The notes beneath the pieces were generated by a model, which did not search any database, was not told the DNA's origin, and saw only the letters and a list, made by a program, of their open reading frames with translations. The position numbers were made by a program, and so were the translations under genes. From CAZDHT01 sp964505325 (GTDB lineage Bacteria; Planctomycetota; PUPC01), in contig CAZDHT010000065.1 in the NCBI GenBank assembly GCA_964505325.1, positions 1 to 21,178 on the forward strand: DNA of 21,178 nucleotides, written 5' to 3'. Positions 21,106 through 21,178 of the stretch are shown in pieces. Each line of letters begins with the position of its first letter. Position 1 is the stretch's first letter.

Positions 21106-21178
21106 GCCTCGTGTCCTTACATGCTTGACCGGCAGGCAGCTGGATGCGTGACCCATTCCTGCAAGCTCCACAGATGAT
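21106..21178. repeat. Right copy of 73-bp terminal inverted repeat
   Basis: The reverse complement equals 7-79 except at one base. The copy reaches exactly to the last base of the window. It contains an 18-codon open stretch from ATG 21121 to a TGA at 21175-21177, of which one residue differs from the left copy (Asp for Glu). See the left copy for interpretation. Confidence 0.9.

Noticed and set aside
20928..21128. 66-codon plus-strand open frame near the right end
   Set aside because: It is a translation of the inverted palindromic repeat and the terminal repeat.
20877..21178. CRISPR-like array in the repeat-rich right end
   Set aside because: The repeats are inverted and palindromic, not evenly spaced direct repeats with unique spacers, and no cas gene is present.

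Overview
This window looks like a GC-rich chromosomal fragment from an environmental bacterium of the Planctomycetota/PVC type, probably a scaffold from a metagenome. It contains a run of 100 Ns, and the two ends of the window carry the same repeat in opposite orientations. The evidence for this type of host is: exported proteins with PEP-CTERM sorting tails and choice-of-anchor-Q-like beta-helix bodies, very large exported beta-propeller proteins (kelch and PQQ/TPR), GTG and TTG starts with strong Shine-Dalgarno sites, and many dispersed palindromic repeats between genes. The phylum is an inference and cannot be settled from this window. I see no rRNA, tRNA or CRISPR array, and no complete transposase.

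Layout. (1) 7-79: left copy of a 73-bp terminal inverted repeat, with a possible promoter at its inner edge. (2) 227-2841: two tandem, overlapping or abutting paralogous genes for exported proteins of unknown function, then the start of a third exported protein (2874-2963) that is lost in a repeat array and an assembly gap (2988-3087). (3) 3088-4224: about 1.1 kb of repeat debris with no convincing gene, but with one near-consensus sigma-70 promoter. (4) 4225-5040 (minus): a nitrilase-superfamily C-N hydrolase, divergent from (5) a radical-SAM gene of the spore-photoproduct-lyase type (5253-6509), whose stop overlaps the start of an exported kelch protein (6509-8827). A nested palindromic element follows, then a second exported kelch protein (9023-11689). 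(6) 11794-16512: a 1572-residue PQQ-propeller/TPR protein with its own promoter and a TTG start. (7) 16513-17259: a long leader with a textbook sigma-54 site, leading to (8) 17260-20760, an open frame that joins two complete PEP-CTERM beta-helix precursors with no stop codon between them. (9) A strong intrinsic terminator, an inverted pair of palindromic repeats, and the right copy of the terminal repeat.

How the genes fit together. Apart from the hydrolase and the radical-SAM enzyme, every gene encodes an exported, repeat-rich protein, so this is mainly an envelope or extracellular-matrix region. The PEP-CTERM proteins are likely switched on through RpoN and an enhancer-binding activator; the PQQ and kelch genes look housekeeping-type (sigma-70). 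The observations most worth checking are the stop-less PEP-CTERM junction (one extra base would restore a TAG two bases before the second ATG), the sigma-54 promoter, the duplicated translation start of the first PEP-CTERM gene, the helical insertion inside the second kelch protein, and the coupling of an SPL-type radical-SAM enzyme to an exported kelch protein.
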